DNA of 64,000 nt from contig NZ_AOJE01000070.1 in the NCBI RefSeq assembly GCF_000337915.1, forward strand, positions 1 through 64,000, written 5' to 3'. Below the pieces are notes generated by a model. It was not told the origin of the DNA. It ran no database searches and saw only the letters and a list, made by a program, of their open reading frames with translations. The translations under genes and the position numbers were made by a program. This stretch comes from Halorubrum saccharovorum DSM 1137. Lineage in GTDB: Archaea; Halobacteriota; Halobacteria; Halobacteriales; Haloferacaceae. Shown piece after piece: positions 17,475 to 26,246 of this stretch; positions within the stretch are counted from its first letter, which is position 1; each line of letters opens with the position of its first letter.

Positions 17475-18392
17475 TCAGCGGTACGTCGCGAGCCCGTAGA
17501 GATAGCCGATCCCAACGACAGCTGTGAAGACGAATATCGAGAGCAGCTGTGTGAGCCTCGGGACTGTCGGATTGCGTAGAAGGCTCCGAATTCGGTGTGG
17601 AACATATCGCGTTACCAGATCGCGTAGGTACGCCCCTTCATTGCCTTCGTCTTCGGGATGCCGTAGATTCATCACCCGTTTCGAGTACCCCTGCCAGAAC
17701 GCACGCCCCACTAACCAGCGGAACTCCGTTCTGTACTCGAAGATTTTGTGATAGACGATCGCCTCCTCGTTGTACACGACGCCACGCCCGTACTGCTCAC
17801 GCATCCGGATACAGGCCGGTGCTTCGTGTGCCTGTACGTGGCTGTCGCCTTTTCGCCCCGTCTCTTCGTCGTATCCACCGACGTCGAGGAACACCTCACG
17901 GTTGAAGGCGATATTCGATCCGTAGGTGTTTCTGACCTCTTCCAGATGGTCGGCGAATCCTCGCTCGGTACAGCCAATCAACCAGTAGAACTCTTCCGGA
18001 AGGAACGACGGCTGTCCCACGAGCCAGTGGGGATCTAAGCGACCGCCGACTGCGTACGCGTCGGTCGATTCGTACGTCTCGACCAATGTTTCGATCCAGT
18101 CGTGGGTCGCGATCGCGTCGTCGTCGAGAAACGCGACGAGGTCTCCGGTAGCCAGTTCAGCGCCTCTGGTCCGGCTGTAGGAGATTCCCCGATTCTCGTC
18201 GGTACAATGTACGCGAACAGAATCGAAGTGACCGAAGTCCTCCGACATCCGGTCAGCGACTTCCGCGTTTCCGTCACTCACAAGGACAATTTCGATGGGA
18301 TCGTAGGTCTGCCGGAGAACGCTGTCGACGGCCTCAGCGAAGTCGTCGTACCGATCCATCGTGTACGTGCAGACGACTACGGAGACCTTCAT
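17475..18392 (-). CDS. aglG: GT2 glycosyltransferase, AglG-like, with C-terminal membrane segment
   Basis: A 305-residue GT-A glycosyltransferase. The N-terminus VSVVVCTYTMDRYDDFAEAVDSVLRQ is a classic GT2 start, AFLDDDAIATHDWIE has the metal-binding DDD triad, and the C-terminus has one hydrophobic helix (IFVFTAVVGIGYLYGLATY) that would hold it at the membrane. Length and layout match Haloferax AglG, a dolichol-phosphate hexuronosyltransferase that adds the second sugar of the N-linked pentasaccharide. The neighbouring C6-dehydrogenase would supply a uronic-acid donor. The gene is GC-rich like the conserved right end of the island. The symbol is by resemblance and context. Confidence 0.85.
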   Translation of the reverse strand: MKVSVVVCTYTMDRYDDFAEAVDSVLRQTYDPIEIVLVSDGNAEVADRMSEDFGHFDSVRVHCTDENRGISYSRTRGAELATGDLVAFLDDDAIATHDWIETLVETYESTDAYAVGGRLDPHWLVGQPSFLPEEFYWLIGCTERGFADHLEEVRNTYGSNIAFNREVFLDVGGYDEETGRKGDSHVQAHEAPACIRMREQYGRGVVYNEEAIVYHKIFEYRTEFRWLVGRAFWQGYSKRVMNLRHPEDEGNEGAYLRDLVTRYVPHRIRSLLRNPTVPRLTQLLSIFVFTAVVGIGYLYGLATYR

Positions 18393-18469
18393 ACCCGAAA
18401 GATGACGTATACGGCGAATAAGAATTGTGTTTTAAATTCGGACGCGGTCCGAGGCCCTCACACGGTCAC

Positions 18470-18489
18470 CCCACTAGTTCCGCTGTTAG
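18470..18489 (+). repeat. Origin recognition box-like repeat, copy 1
   Basis: The 20-mer CCCACTAGTTCCGCTGTTAG lies 17 bp past the stop codon of the orc1/cdc6 gene. An exact inverted copy is at 19865-19884 on the other side of that gene. The bases before both cores also agree (CCTCACAC). Inverted, G/C-ended repeats flanking a cdc6 gene are what haloarchaeal ORBs look like. Binding by this Orc is inference. Confidence 0.7.
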
Positions 18490-18506
18490 CGAGGGCTTCG
18501 GGCAGG

Positions 18507-19685
18507 TCAGTCAAGCAGGTCGGTCAATCCTCGTCGAACGCTCTCGGTCGATTGCGCCAGCGAGTGAAGCTTATATTTGCCACCACCTTTGCCCTTGTTT
18601 TGTTCAGTAGCGGAGACGATTCCCAATGTCTCCAGCTCGGAGAGATACTCTCTGATCGCCCGATTGGAGATTGAATCGGTTCCCTCCTGAGTACAGATGT
18701 CTTCGTAGGCCGGACGTACGTCTCGCGTTCGGACCGGTGTCTGGTCGTGTTCGGCCAGAATAGTAAGTGCCAACAACACAAGTTTCCCATGTGTTGGGTA
18801 GTTCGCAATCCCCTGAACGACCTGATCGGTTTGGAGCCGTTTGCGTGCCTCCTGAACATGGTCTTCGACCACTTGTTCCGCGTTCTCCTCACGGGCGATG
18901 TCGCCGCTCTCAAGTAAGAGATCCAGCGCCTGTCGAGCGTCCCCAGAGTCTTTTGCTCCGTACGCGGCACACGCGTGGAGAACTCCCTCATCGACGACAT
19001 CATCGTGAAACGCGACCGCTTCGCGCTGTTGGAGGACTTTTCGAAGCTCGTCAGCGTTGTACGCAGCGAACGAAACTTCTTTTTCACACAGACTAGAGCG
19101 CACCTTCGAACTCAACTGATTCCGGAATCGAAGATCGTTTGAGATCCCGATCACACCTAAGCGAACGGTTTCGACATCTCCGTTCGACCGTGCCCGGGGA
19201 AGTTTATAGAGAAGACTGTCATCCTCTATGTGATCGACTTCATCGAGTACGATCAACACCGTTCCGCCGAGTTCGTCGAGTTCACGAAATAGGAAGTTAT
19301 AGACTGACGATTGCGGGTATCCAGTATTAGAAATCTGTGACTCGGGCGGGCGAAGTTCGTTTACCAGCCTGACTGCAGTTTGATAGCTCGTATTGAGTCC
19401 ATCACAGTTCACTTCGATCGTGTGGAGATTGACGCCGTCGACATTTTTCGCGTCTTGGGTGAGTTGCTGGAGGAGGAAGCGAGTTGCAGCAGTCTTTCCA
19501 ACACCACTTTTCCCATAGAGGAAGATATTCGACGGTGTTTCGCCTTCGATAACCGGTTGGAGCGCTGCGTGATACGCGTGAAGCTCAGTGTCCCGTCCGA
19601 CGAGTTGATCCGGAGTCCACTCTTCGAGAAGTGCCTCCCGTTCAGTGAATATTCGTCCGGTCGGACAGAACGAAAATTCGCTCAT
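18507..19685 (-). CDS. orc1/cdc6: Orc1/Cdc6 replication initiator
   Basis: A 392-residue initiator that binds origin repeats and loads the MCM helicase. The AAA+ module has Walker A GKSGVGKTAATRF (about residue 58), Walker B VLIVLDEVDH (about 145) and a sensor-like GISNDLRFRNQL. A C-terminal winged helix starts near LVLLALTILAEHDQ and includes ISNRAIREYLSELETLGIV. It is shorter in its N-terminus than chromosomal Orc7-type proteins but has all ATPase motifs. Divergence from aglB with an AT-rich 346-bp spacer bearing repeats, plus a further repeat behind the stop codon, makes this a probable origin-linked cdc6. It may be a secondary or island-borne origin rather than the main one. Confidence 0.92.
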   Translation of the reverse strand: MSEFSFCPTGRIFTEREALLEEWTPDQLVGRDTELHAYHAALQPVIEGETPSNIFLYGKSGVGKTAATRFLLQQLTQDAKNVDGVNLHTIEVNCDGLNTSYQTAVRLVNELRPPESQISNTGYPQSSVYNFLFRELDELGGTVLIVLDEVDHIEDDSLLYKLPRARSNGDVETVRLGVIGISNDLRFRNQLSSKVRSSLCEKEVSFAAYNADELRKVLQQREAVAFHDDVVDEGVLHACAAYGAKDSGDARQALDLLLESGDIAREENAEQVVEDHVQEARKRLQTDQVVQGIANYPTHGKLVLLALTILAEHDQTPVRTRDVRPAYEDICTQEGTDSISNRAIREYLSELETLGIVSATEQNKGKGGGKYKLHSLAQSTESVRRGLTDLLD

Positions 19686-20031
19686 TATCTCTCGGTTACA
19701 CTCAACTCACTTAACCATTGGTTCTTATGTTTCCGCTGTTAGTGTGTTTTTATATAACATCGACCCCACCCGTTCCGGTGTTAGGTTTCATCTCGTGTGC
19801 TGCGAGGTAGATTCCTCACTCTGTAGCGACTAACGTGTGTACTCCAGGGCAGCATCGAAACGTTCTAACAGCGGAACTAGTGGGGTGTGAGGGTTCGATT
19901 AGAAATATCGAATAACGGATGTAGGTGTCATACAAATAAATAAACTCAATCATCAACTGAGTCCGTACACTACCGCAAGTACGTCGCATATATAACAAGC
20001 CTTAAGCGCGTTTTGTGAGTCACATCGTACA
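19686..20031. other. Candidate replication origin / aglB-orc divergent promoter region
   Basis: This 346-bp spacer between the divergent orc1/cdc6 and aglB genes is markedly AT-rich from about 19905 to 20020 (AAATAAATAAACTC, CATATATAACAAG), which could serve as a duplex-unwinding element. Three ORB-like sequences lie inside: a partial core TTCCGCTGTTAG at 19731-19742, a degenerate copy CCCCACCCGTTCCGGTGTTAG at 19764-19784 on the plus strand, and a full inverted copy at 19865-19884. The TATATAA near 19989 probably also serves aglB. Origin function is inferred from layout. Confidence 0.65.
19865..19884 (-). repeat. Origin recognition box-like repeat, copy 2 (inverted)
   Basis: CTAACAGCGGAACTAGTGGG is the exact reverse complement of the 20-mer at 18470-18489. 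The two face each other across orc1/cdc6 with 1.4 kb between them. This copy sits on the boundary of the AT-rich stretch upstream of aglB. Confidence 0.7.
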
Positions 20032-23000
20032 ATGAGCCAGCAAACCGACTCCACCACGGGGAACGAGGCGTCGCCGCTCGATCTCCTCGAACGGTGGTAC
20101 CATATTCCGGCCCTCCTCGGAATACTGATGTTCATGCTGTGGGCGCGGGTCCAATCGTACGGGAACTTCGTTCAGAACGGCCAGGTGTACTTCCGCGGGA
20201 ACGACCCGTGGTATCACCTCCGCGAGACGACCTACATCATGGAGAACTGGCCGAACAACATGCCGTTCGACGTGTGGTCTGGGTTCCCATACGGCGCGCA
20301 AGCCGGGCAGTTCGGGACCCTGTGGGACCACATCATGGCGGTTAGCATCTGGATCGCCCGCCCCATCATGGGCAGCGCCGAGGAGGTCATGCTGATCATG
20401 GCCCCGCTTGCGGGAACGCTCGTTGCAATCCCGACGTACTTCATCGCGCGTCGGTTCGTCGATCGATTTGCAGCGCTCGCCGCGGTCGGCGTGCTCGCAC
20501 TCTTCTCAGGTACGTTCTTCAGCTACAGTCTCGTCGGCTTCCCCGATCACAGCGCGGCCGAGGTGCTCTTCCAAAGTCTCGCCGTCCTCGCATTCCTCGC
20601 CGCGTTCGCGGTCGCCGAGCGCGAAGCTCCTGTCTGGGAACTCCTCGTCGATCAGGATTGGACCGCTCTCAAGCGTCCCGCCGCGTACGCGGTCGCCGCG
20701 GGCGTCGCGCTCGGCCTCTACATGTGGACATGGCAGCCAGGCGTGCTCATGGTTGGGTTCACTGGCATCTTCCTCGCTATCAAGATCACCAGCGACGTGT
20801 CTCACGGACAAAGCCCGGAACCCATCGCCTTCGCCGGAGCGGTCTCGATGACTGTTGCGGGACTCATGCAGGTAATTCCGCTTACGGAGTTCACATTCGC
20901 CGTAACCGGATACTCCTTCCTCCAGATCGTCCTCCCGCTCGGTGTCGCGCTCGGCGCAGTCTTCCTCGCGTGGCTCGCCCGTCAGTGGGAAAGTCGCGAA
21001 CTCGACGCCACGACCTACCCACCCGCGGTCGGCGGCCTCATCCTTGCGTCTGCGGGCATCATCTGGATCGTAATTCCCTCGCTATGGTCGACGCTCACGG
21101 GGAGTCTCCTCAACACCGTCGGCTTCTCGGCCAGCGCCGGCGCCCGCACCATCGGTGAGGCGCAACCCCCCCTCCAGGAGGCCTCATTCACTAACTTCGT
21201 CCTCTCCCAGTATGGTCTCGCGTTCTTCCTCGCGCTCGCTGCGGTCCTCTACATCGTCGCGCGCCCCCTCTACCGCTCGGACGACGCAAACCACACCCTC
21301 TACATCCCGGCCGCGCTCGCCGTGGTCGGCTCCGTCTACGCGGTCCCCCAACTGTACAGCGCTATCGGCGGCGTCGTCGGCGTGAGCTGGCAGGTGGTCG
21401 GGCTTGTCATCGCCGCCGGCTTCCTCGTCGGCGCGACGTTCCTCGTCGAGTACGACGCCGAGGAGCTCTACTTCGTCGTGTGGGCGGCGTTCATCGGGAG
21501 CGCCGCGTTCACGCAGCTCCGCTTCAACTACTACCTCGCGGTGATCGTCGCGGTCGGCACGGCGTACTTCGGCCAACTGGCCGTCAACTTCCTCCGGCTG
21601 CACACGCTCGACGACGCCCGCGACATCGAGGGGTGGCAGGCGATGGGGACGCTCGTTCTCGTCGTCGTCATCCTCGTCCCGCTGGTCGCGATGGCCACTC
21701 CCGTCTGGGCCGCGGGCGCGAACACCGGTCCCGGAAGCGTCACGCAGTGGGACGGCAGCCTCCAGTGGATGAACGACGAGACGCCCACCCCCGGAGAGCT
21801 GGAGGGCGCCGACAACCCGATGGAGCTGTACGGCACCTACGAACGCCCGGCTGACGGCGACTTCGAGTATCCCGAGGGCGCCTACGGCGTGCAGTCGTGG
21901 TGGGACTACGGCCACTGGATCACCACGCGCGCGGAGCGTATCCCGAACGCGAACCCGTTCCAGCAGAACGCGGGCGAGGCCGCCGACTACCTGCTCGCGC
22001 CCAGCGAGGAGGCGTCTCGCGAGGTACTCGCCAGCCAGAGCACTGAAGGCGAGAATACCCGCTACGTGATGGTCGACTGGCAGATGGCGTCGCCGAACTC
22101 CAAGTTCGGTGCGCCTGTTACGTACTCCTCATACAACGAGACGCGGTCTGACTTCAACCGCGTGCTCTACCAACAGACGGAGCAGGGCGGGTTCCGGCAG
22201 GTGATGCAGGTGAACACCCAGCGGTACCACGAGAGCCAGATGATCCGGCTGTACGAGCATTACGGCAGCGCGGTCGACCCCGAGCCGGTCGTCGTCGACT
22301 GGGAGGCGCAGGCCGCTCAGACCACGAGCGGCGAGCAGGTCGAGGTGAACGCGCTCCCGAGCGACCCGCGAGCGACGATCCGACAGTTCGACAACGTCTC
22401 CGCGGCCCGGGCGTACGTCGAAGAAGACGGGAGCGCGCAACTCGGCGGCGTCGGCGATCTCCCCTCGGAGCGCGTCGAGGCCTTAGAGCACCACCGTCTC
22501 GTTCACGCCTCGCAGGCGCGGGGGCGGTCGCCCTCGCTGCGGCAGGTGCAGATCCTCCAGGAGCTCGGCGTCGACGTCGAGAGCGTCCTCGGGGAGTCCG
22601 GCTTCGCGGCCTTCCAGGACGACTTCGTGAAGACGTTCGAGCGCGTCCCCGGGGCGACGATCGAAGGCTCGGGTGCCGCGCCCGGCCAGGAGGTCGAAGC
22701 GACCGTCGAACTCGAAAAGCCCACGGGGCAGACGTTCGAGTACACCCAGTACGCCGAGGCAGACGCGGACGGGAACTTCGAGCTCACGGTGCCGTACTCG
22801 ACGACGGGCTACGACGAGTTCGGCCCCGAGAACGGCTACACGAACACGAGCGTTCGCGCGACCGGCCCCTACAACATCACCACTGAGGCGACCACCGGCG
22901 ACGATCTGTACACGACCCAACACGTCGGACAGGTCGCGGTGACCGAGGGGCAGGTCGTCGGCGCGGACGACGCGGCGGCGGCGGTCGAACTCGAAGAGGA

Positions 23001-23160
23001 GATCATCGACTGCCCGAGCGGCGACCCCGAGTGTCCGATCGACCAGAACGGCGACAGTGACGGAAGCGACGATAGCGGCGCCGGCAACGAGACCGCCTCG
23101 CTGACGGCCGCCGACCCGGTCGTCGAGGAATCGATCGCTCTCGCCGACGCGAGCGCGTAA
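20032..23160 (+). CDS. aglB: Oligosaccharyltransferase AglB (STT3 family)
   Basis: A 1042-residue membrane enzyme that transfers the dolichol phosphate-linked glycan to Asn in N-x-S/T sequons outside the cell. The first external-loop acidic motif is GNDPWYH at residues 57-61, and about 13 membrane helices fill residues 25-560. The STT3 signature WWDYG is at residues 623-627. The globular C-terminal half ends in an acidic linker (DQNGDSDGSDDSGAG). ATG at 20032 gives the expected short cytoplasmic N-terminus. It is the core enzyme of the adjacent glycosylation island and is followed 6 bp later by the DUF368 gene, so the two are very likely co-transcribed. Length is typical for haloarchaeal AglB. 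Confidence 0.97.
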   Translation: MSQQTDSTTGNEASPLDLLERWYHIPALLGILMFMLWARVQSYGNFVQNGQVYFRGNDPWYHLRETTYIMENWPNNMPFDVWSGFPYGAQAGQFGTLWDHIMAVSIWIARPIMGSAEEVMLIMAPLAGTLVAIPTYFIARRFVDRFAALAAVGVLALFSGTFFSYSLVGFPDHSAAEVLFQSLAVLAFLAAFAVAEREAPVWELLVDQDWTALKRPAAYAVAAGVALGLYMWTWQPGVLMVGFTGIFLAIKITSDVSHGQSPEPIAFAGAVSMTVAGLMQVIPLTEFTFAVTGYSFLQIVLPLGVALGAVFLAWLARQWESRELDATTYPPAVGGLILASAGIIWIVIPSLWSTLTGSLLNTVGFSASAGARTIGEAQPPLQEASFTNFVLSQYGLAFFLALAAVLYIVARPLYRSDDANHTLYIPAALAVVGSVYAVPQLYSAIGGVVGVSWQVVGLVIAAGFLVGATFLVEYDAEELYFVVWAAFIGSAAFTQLRFNYYLAVIVAVGTAYFGQLAVNFLRLHTLDDARDIEGWQAMGTLVLVVVILVPLVAMATPVWAAGANTGPGSVTQWDGSLQWMNDETPTPGELEGADNPMELYGTYERPADGDFEYPEGAYGVQSWWDYGHWITTRAERIPNANPFQQNAGEAADYLLAPSEEASREVLASQSTEGENTRYVMVDWQMASPNSKFGAPVTYSSYNETRSDFNRVLYQQTEQGGFRQVMQVNTQRYHESQMIRLYEHYGSAVDPEPVVVDWEAQAAQTTSGEQVEVNALPSDPRATIRQFDNVSAARAYVEEDGSAQLGGVGDLPSERVEALEHHRLVHASQARGRSPSLRQVQILQELGVDVESVLGESGFAAFQDDFVKTFERVPGATIEGSGAAPGQEVEATVELEKPTGQTFEYTQYAEADADGNFELTVPYSTTGYDEFGPENGYTNTSVRATGPYNITTEATTGDDLYTTQHVGQVAVTEGQVVGADDAAAAVELEEEIIDCPSGDPECPIDQNGDSDGSDDSGAGNETASLTAADPVVEESIALADASA

Positions 23161-23166
23161 CTCGCC

Positions 23167-24111
23167 ATGGCCGGCCTCCGGGACTGGGCGACGCTGTATC
23201 TGAAGGGCGTCGCGATGGGGAGCGCGGACGCGGTCCCCGGCGTCTCCGGCGGCACCATCGCGCTCATCGTCGGCATCTACGAGCGGCTGATCGCGGCGGT
23301 CACCGCGATCGATCCCGCGCGGATCCGACGGTTGCTCGCGGGGGTGCGCCCGGCCAACGTCCCGGACGCGCGCGCCGCGTTTCACGAGATCGACGGTGCC
23401 TTCCTGTTCGTGCTCGGTGCGGGGATCGGAACGGCCGTTATCGTCGTCTTGAGCGGAGTCAACTACCTCTTGTCGGCCCGTCCGGTCGCGACCTACGGAT
23501 TCTTCTTCGGGCTGATCGCGGCGAGCGCGGGCGTGTTGCTCGGTGGGGTCGAGCTCGATACGCCGCGTCGGAAGGCGGCGGCGGTCGCCGGCTTTCTCCT
23601 CGCGTTTCTCGCGTCGGGGTTCGCGTCGACCGGCCTCGGCAGTTCGCTGCCGGTCGTCTTCGTCGCCGGCGCGGTCGCGGTCAGCGCGATGGTGCTGCCG
23701 GGGATCTCCGGGTCGCTGCTGCTCGTCGTGCTCGGCCAGTACGAGTACATGTCGGGGACCGTGGGCCGGGCGGTCGACGGGCTCGTCGCGGTCGCGAACG
23801 GGAACGGGAGCGACGCGCTCGTCGCAACGCTCCCGCCGGTGGCGACGTTCCTCGTCGGGGGCGTCGTCGGCCTGTTCACGATCGCCCACACGGTTCGATA
23901 CGCGCTCGCCCGCGCCCGGGCCGCGACGCTGGCGTTTCTCGTGAGTCTCGTCGTGGGCGCGCTCCGGGCGCCCATCGCCGAGGTCTCCATCCGGTTGGCG
24001 GAGAGCGGCGAGTCGTGGCGGGCCGCCGCGCCGCGGTTCGCGCTGGCGGCGGTCGCCGGCGCGGCGTTCGTGCTCGTGTTGGACCGCTACTCCGCGGCGA
24101 TCGAGTACTGA
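23167..24111 (+). CDS. DUF368 family membrane protein (probable polyprenyl-phosphate translocase)
   Basis: A 314-residue integral membrane protein with 8-9 hydrophobic segments and the DUF368 hallmark GVAMGSADAVPGVSGGTIALIVGIYERLI at residues 15-43. The motif is repeated in the second half as VLPGISGSLLLVVLGQYEYM, an inverted-repeat fold. Members of DUF368 have been shown in bacteria to recycle undecaprenyl phosphate across the membrane. AglB releases dolichol (pyro)phosphate on the outer face, so a role in dolichol-phosphate recycling is an attractive inference, strengthened by the 6-bp spacing to aglB. No direct evidence of substrate here. Confidence 0.9.
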   Translation: MAGLRDWATLYLKGVAMGSADAVPGVSGGTIALIVGIYERLIAAVTAIDPARIRRLLAGVRPANVPDARAAFHEIDGAFLFVLGAGIGTAVIVVLSGVNYLLSARPVATYGFFFGLIAASAGVLLGGVELDTPRRKAAAVAGFLLAFLASGFASTGLGSSLPVVFVAGAVAVSAMVLPGISGSLLLVVLGQYEYMSGTVGRAVDGLVAVANGNGSDALVATLPPVATFLVGGVVGLFTIAHTVRYALARARAATLAFLVSLVVGALRAPIAEVSIRLAESGESWRAAAPRFALAAVAGAAFVLVLDRYSAAIEY

Positions 24112-24201
24112 TCGCGATCGACGGTCATCGGGGACCGCTTCGAGGCGACTCAGCCATCGCGTACAGCAGGTTAAAGTCGGCGCTCGTCGAACCCGAGACC
24201 G

Positions 24202-25383
24202 ATGCGAACGCGCCGGACACTACTGGCGTCGGGCGTCGCCGGACTCGTCGGACTCGCCGGGTGCGCCGGCGAACCAGCGAACCCGGACGACGGGGATCGA
24301 GGATCGACCGGCGAGGCCGAATCGGGAGATGGTGGCTCGGGCGCGAGCGACGATGACTCGGACGGGGCCGACGAGCGCGACGCGACCCGGATCGGGTTCG
24401 TCGGCGACCTGATGCTCGGCCGGAGCGTCAACGAGCGGTGGGCAGACGCGGACGGGGGGGCCGAGAAGGTCTGGGGGTCGACGCTCTCGCGGCTCGAAGA
24501 ACTCGACGGGCTGGTCGGCAACTTGGAGTGCTGCGTCTCCGACCGCGGGACGCGCTGGCCGGACAAGGGGTACTACTTCCGATCGGATCCCGACTTCGCC
24601 GTGCCGGCCCTCGAAGCGGCGGGCGCCTCGTTCGTCTCGCTCGCGAACAACCACGTCCTCGACTACAGCGAGCCGGCGCTCCGGGACACCGACTCGCACC
24701 TCACCGACGCGGGGATCGCGCATGCCGGCGCCGGCACCGACCGCGACGCAGCTCTCGAACCCGCCGCCTTCGAAGCGGGCGATCTCACCGTCGCGGCGTT
24801 CGGGCTCACCGACCAGGCCAAGGAGTTCGCCGCCTCCGAATCAGGCCCGGGCACCGCGTTCGCGACGCTCGATCCGTCCGTTTCTGCGACGCGCTCGCTG
24901 GTCGAAGAGATCCTCGACCGCGCCGAGGCCCACGACCCCGACCTCGTCGTCGCGTCGCTCCACTGGGGGCCGAACTGGGAGACCGAACCCGGGGCGGTCC
25001 ACGAGCGGTTCGGCCGATGGCTCGTCGAGCAGGGCGTCGACGTCGTCCACGGCCACAGCGCGCACGTGCTCCAGGGTGTTGAGGTGTACCAGGGGCGCCC
25101 GATCATCTACGACGCGGCGGACTTCGTCGACGACTACATCAGCTATCAGGACCGCGAGGGCGTCCGCAACAAGCGGAGCGCGCTCTTCGAGCTCGTCGTG
25201 CGCGACGGCGCCCTCGACGAGCTGGTCGTCGAGCCGATCGAAATCGTCGACGAGACCGCGACGCTGGCGGACGACGAGGTTGCCGAGTGGGTGCGTAATA
25301 CGCTCGCGGAGCGTTCCGCGGCGTTCGACACCGCGATCGAGCGCGACGACGATCGGTTGGCGTTCCCGCTGGGCGCGGAATGA
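24202..25383 (+). CDS. CapA-family metallophosphatase-like lipoprotein
   Basis: A 393-residue protein with a haloarchaeal Tat lipoprotein signal (RRTLLASGVAGLVGLAGCAG, lipobox LAGC at about residue 20) and an acidic linker. A PGA_cap/CapA calcineurin-like domain follows: GFVGDLMLGRSVNERW (first metal Asp), VGNLECCVSD, SLANNHVLDY (Asn-His pair), SLHWGPNWE and HGHSAHVLQGVEVYQGRPIIYDAADF. CapA proteins are linked to poly-gamma-glutamate or other surface polymer synthesis, and biochemically their role is unsettled. It should sit on the outer face of the membrane, consistent with the surface-glycan neighbourhood. Confidence 0.9.
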   Translation: MRTRRTLLASGVAGLVGLAGCAGEPANPDDGDRGSTGEAESGDGGSGASDDDSDGADERDATRIGFVGDLMLGRSVNERWADADGGAEKVWGSTLSRLEELDGLVGNLECCVSDRGTRWPDKGYYFRSDPDFAVPALEAAGASFVSLANNHVLDYSEPALRDTDSHLTDAGIAHAGAGTDRDAALEPAAFEAGDLTVAAFGLTDQAKEFAASESGPGTAFATLDPSVSATRSLVEEILDRAEAHDPDLVVASLHWGPNWETEPGAVHERFGRWLVEQGVDVVHGHSAHVLQGVEVYQGRPIIYDAADFVDDYISYQDREGVRNKRSALFELVVRDGALDELVVEPIEIVDETATLADDEVAEWVRNTLAERSAAFDTAIERDDDRLAFPLGAE

Positions 25384-25476
25384 GGCTCAGCATGACTAGG
25401 GATCGACGACTGATCGTTTCTCCACACACCCACATGCGGCGCAACATGTATGGTATACGAACGTGTACTGCCGGGT

Positions 25477-25746
25477 ATGGCAACTGAAGAGGCTCCCGAG
25501 GAAACCACGGTCAGCGATCGAGGGATGGTCACGATCCCGGCTGAGCTTCGACGACGGCTTGACATCGAGCCGGGCGACAAACTCCGGTGGACTACCGACG
25601 ACGAAGGGAACCTCTCTGTGGAGGTCGTCAAGCAGCGCTACGGCGCGTTCGACGACTTCGAGCCAGTCTCGATGGGAGGCGGTGGCTCTGAAACCCACGA
25701 CCTCGCAGGCCACGAGGACGATCCCACCTTCTCGGAGAGCAACTGA
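25477..25746 (+). CDS. AbrB/SpoVT-type antitoxin (VapB-like)
   Basis: An 89-residue protein with an AbrB swapped-hairpin DNA-binding domain at residues 8-47: TTVSDRGMVTIPAELRRRLDIEPGDKLRW. The acidic C-terminal tail (FDDFEPVSM to DDPTFSES) would cover the toxin. It stops at 25746 exactly where the PIN gene starts (ATGA overlap), the usual arrangement of a VapBC operon. I chose ATG 25477; an in-frame ATG at 25450 would add nine residues but lies in the promoter-like TATGGTATAC. It probably represses its own promoter. Confidence 0.85.
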   Translation: MATEEAPEETTVSDRGMVTIPAELRRRLDIEPGDKLRWTTDDEGNLSVEVVKQRYGAFDDFEPVSMGGGGSETHDLAGHEDDPTFSESN

Positions 25747-26174
25747 TGACTGTCGCAGTGATCGACACAGGCGTTCTAGTTGGGATGGCCGATGCTGACG
25801 ACGAACACCACGATGTCGCGATGGAGATCGTCCATGGAATGGACCACGGTGACCTCCCGACAGCCCGAGTGACGAACTACGTCGTCCTCGAAACACTCAA
25901 CTGGATACATAATCGGAAGCGACACGAGAAGGCCGTAGAGACGTTTGAGCGGCTGAACCAGTCAGCCGGTTTTGAAGTGCTCCACGCGGCCCAGAAGGAC
26001 TTCACCAACGCTGTGAATCTCTTCCAGATCTATGAGGGCCTGTCCTTCGGGGACGCGACCATTGCTGCATACATGGATCGGGAAGGGATCGAATACCTCT
26101 ATTCGTTTGATGACGACTTCGACACGATCCAAGGTATCACTCGGCTGGAGACGCCCGACAACCCGTTCACCTGA
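25746..26174 (+). CDS. PIN-domain toxin ribonuclease (VapC-like)
   Basis: A 142-residue PIN-domain protein. Acidic metal-binding positions are visible: Asp in VIDTGVLVGMAD at the N-terminus, Glu in VVLETLNW, Asp in LSFGDATIAAYM, and a final acidic run in YSFDDDFDTI. Partnered with the AbrB antitoxin it would act as an endoribonuclease (many VapCs cut tRNA). Start overlaps the antitoxin stop by one base, so translation is coupled. The pair sits at the boundary between the glycosylation region and the catabolic cluster, a typical place for a maintenance module. Confidence 0.88.
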   Translation: MTVAVIDTGVLVGMADADDEHHDVAMEIVHGMDHGDLPTARVTNYVVLETLNWIHNRKRHEKAVETFERLNQSAGFEVLHAAQKDFTNAVNLFQIYEGLSFGDATIAAYMDREGIEYLYSFDDDFDTIQGITRLETPDNPFT

Positions 26175-26246
26175 TCGCCCACAGAATTCGACCCCGCTCC
26201 CTGCTGGCGTCCAAACCCTATTGGGTCGCATCCCCCAACGACGCCC

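Noticed and set aside
22483-23889. Long minus-strand frame opposite aglB and DUF368
   Set aside because: High-GC shadow: very rich in Arg, Asp and His without domain pattern, while the plus strand has clear AglB and DUF368 motifs.
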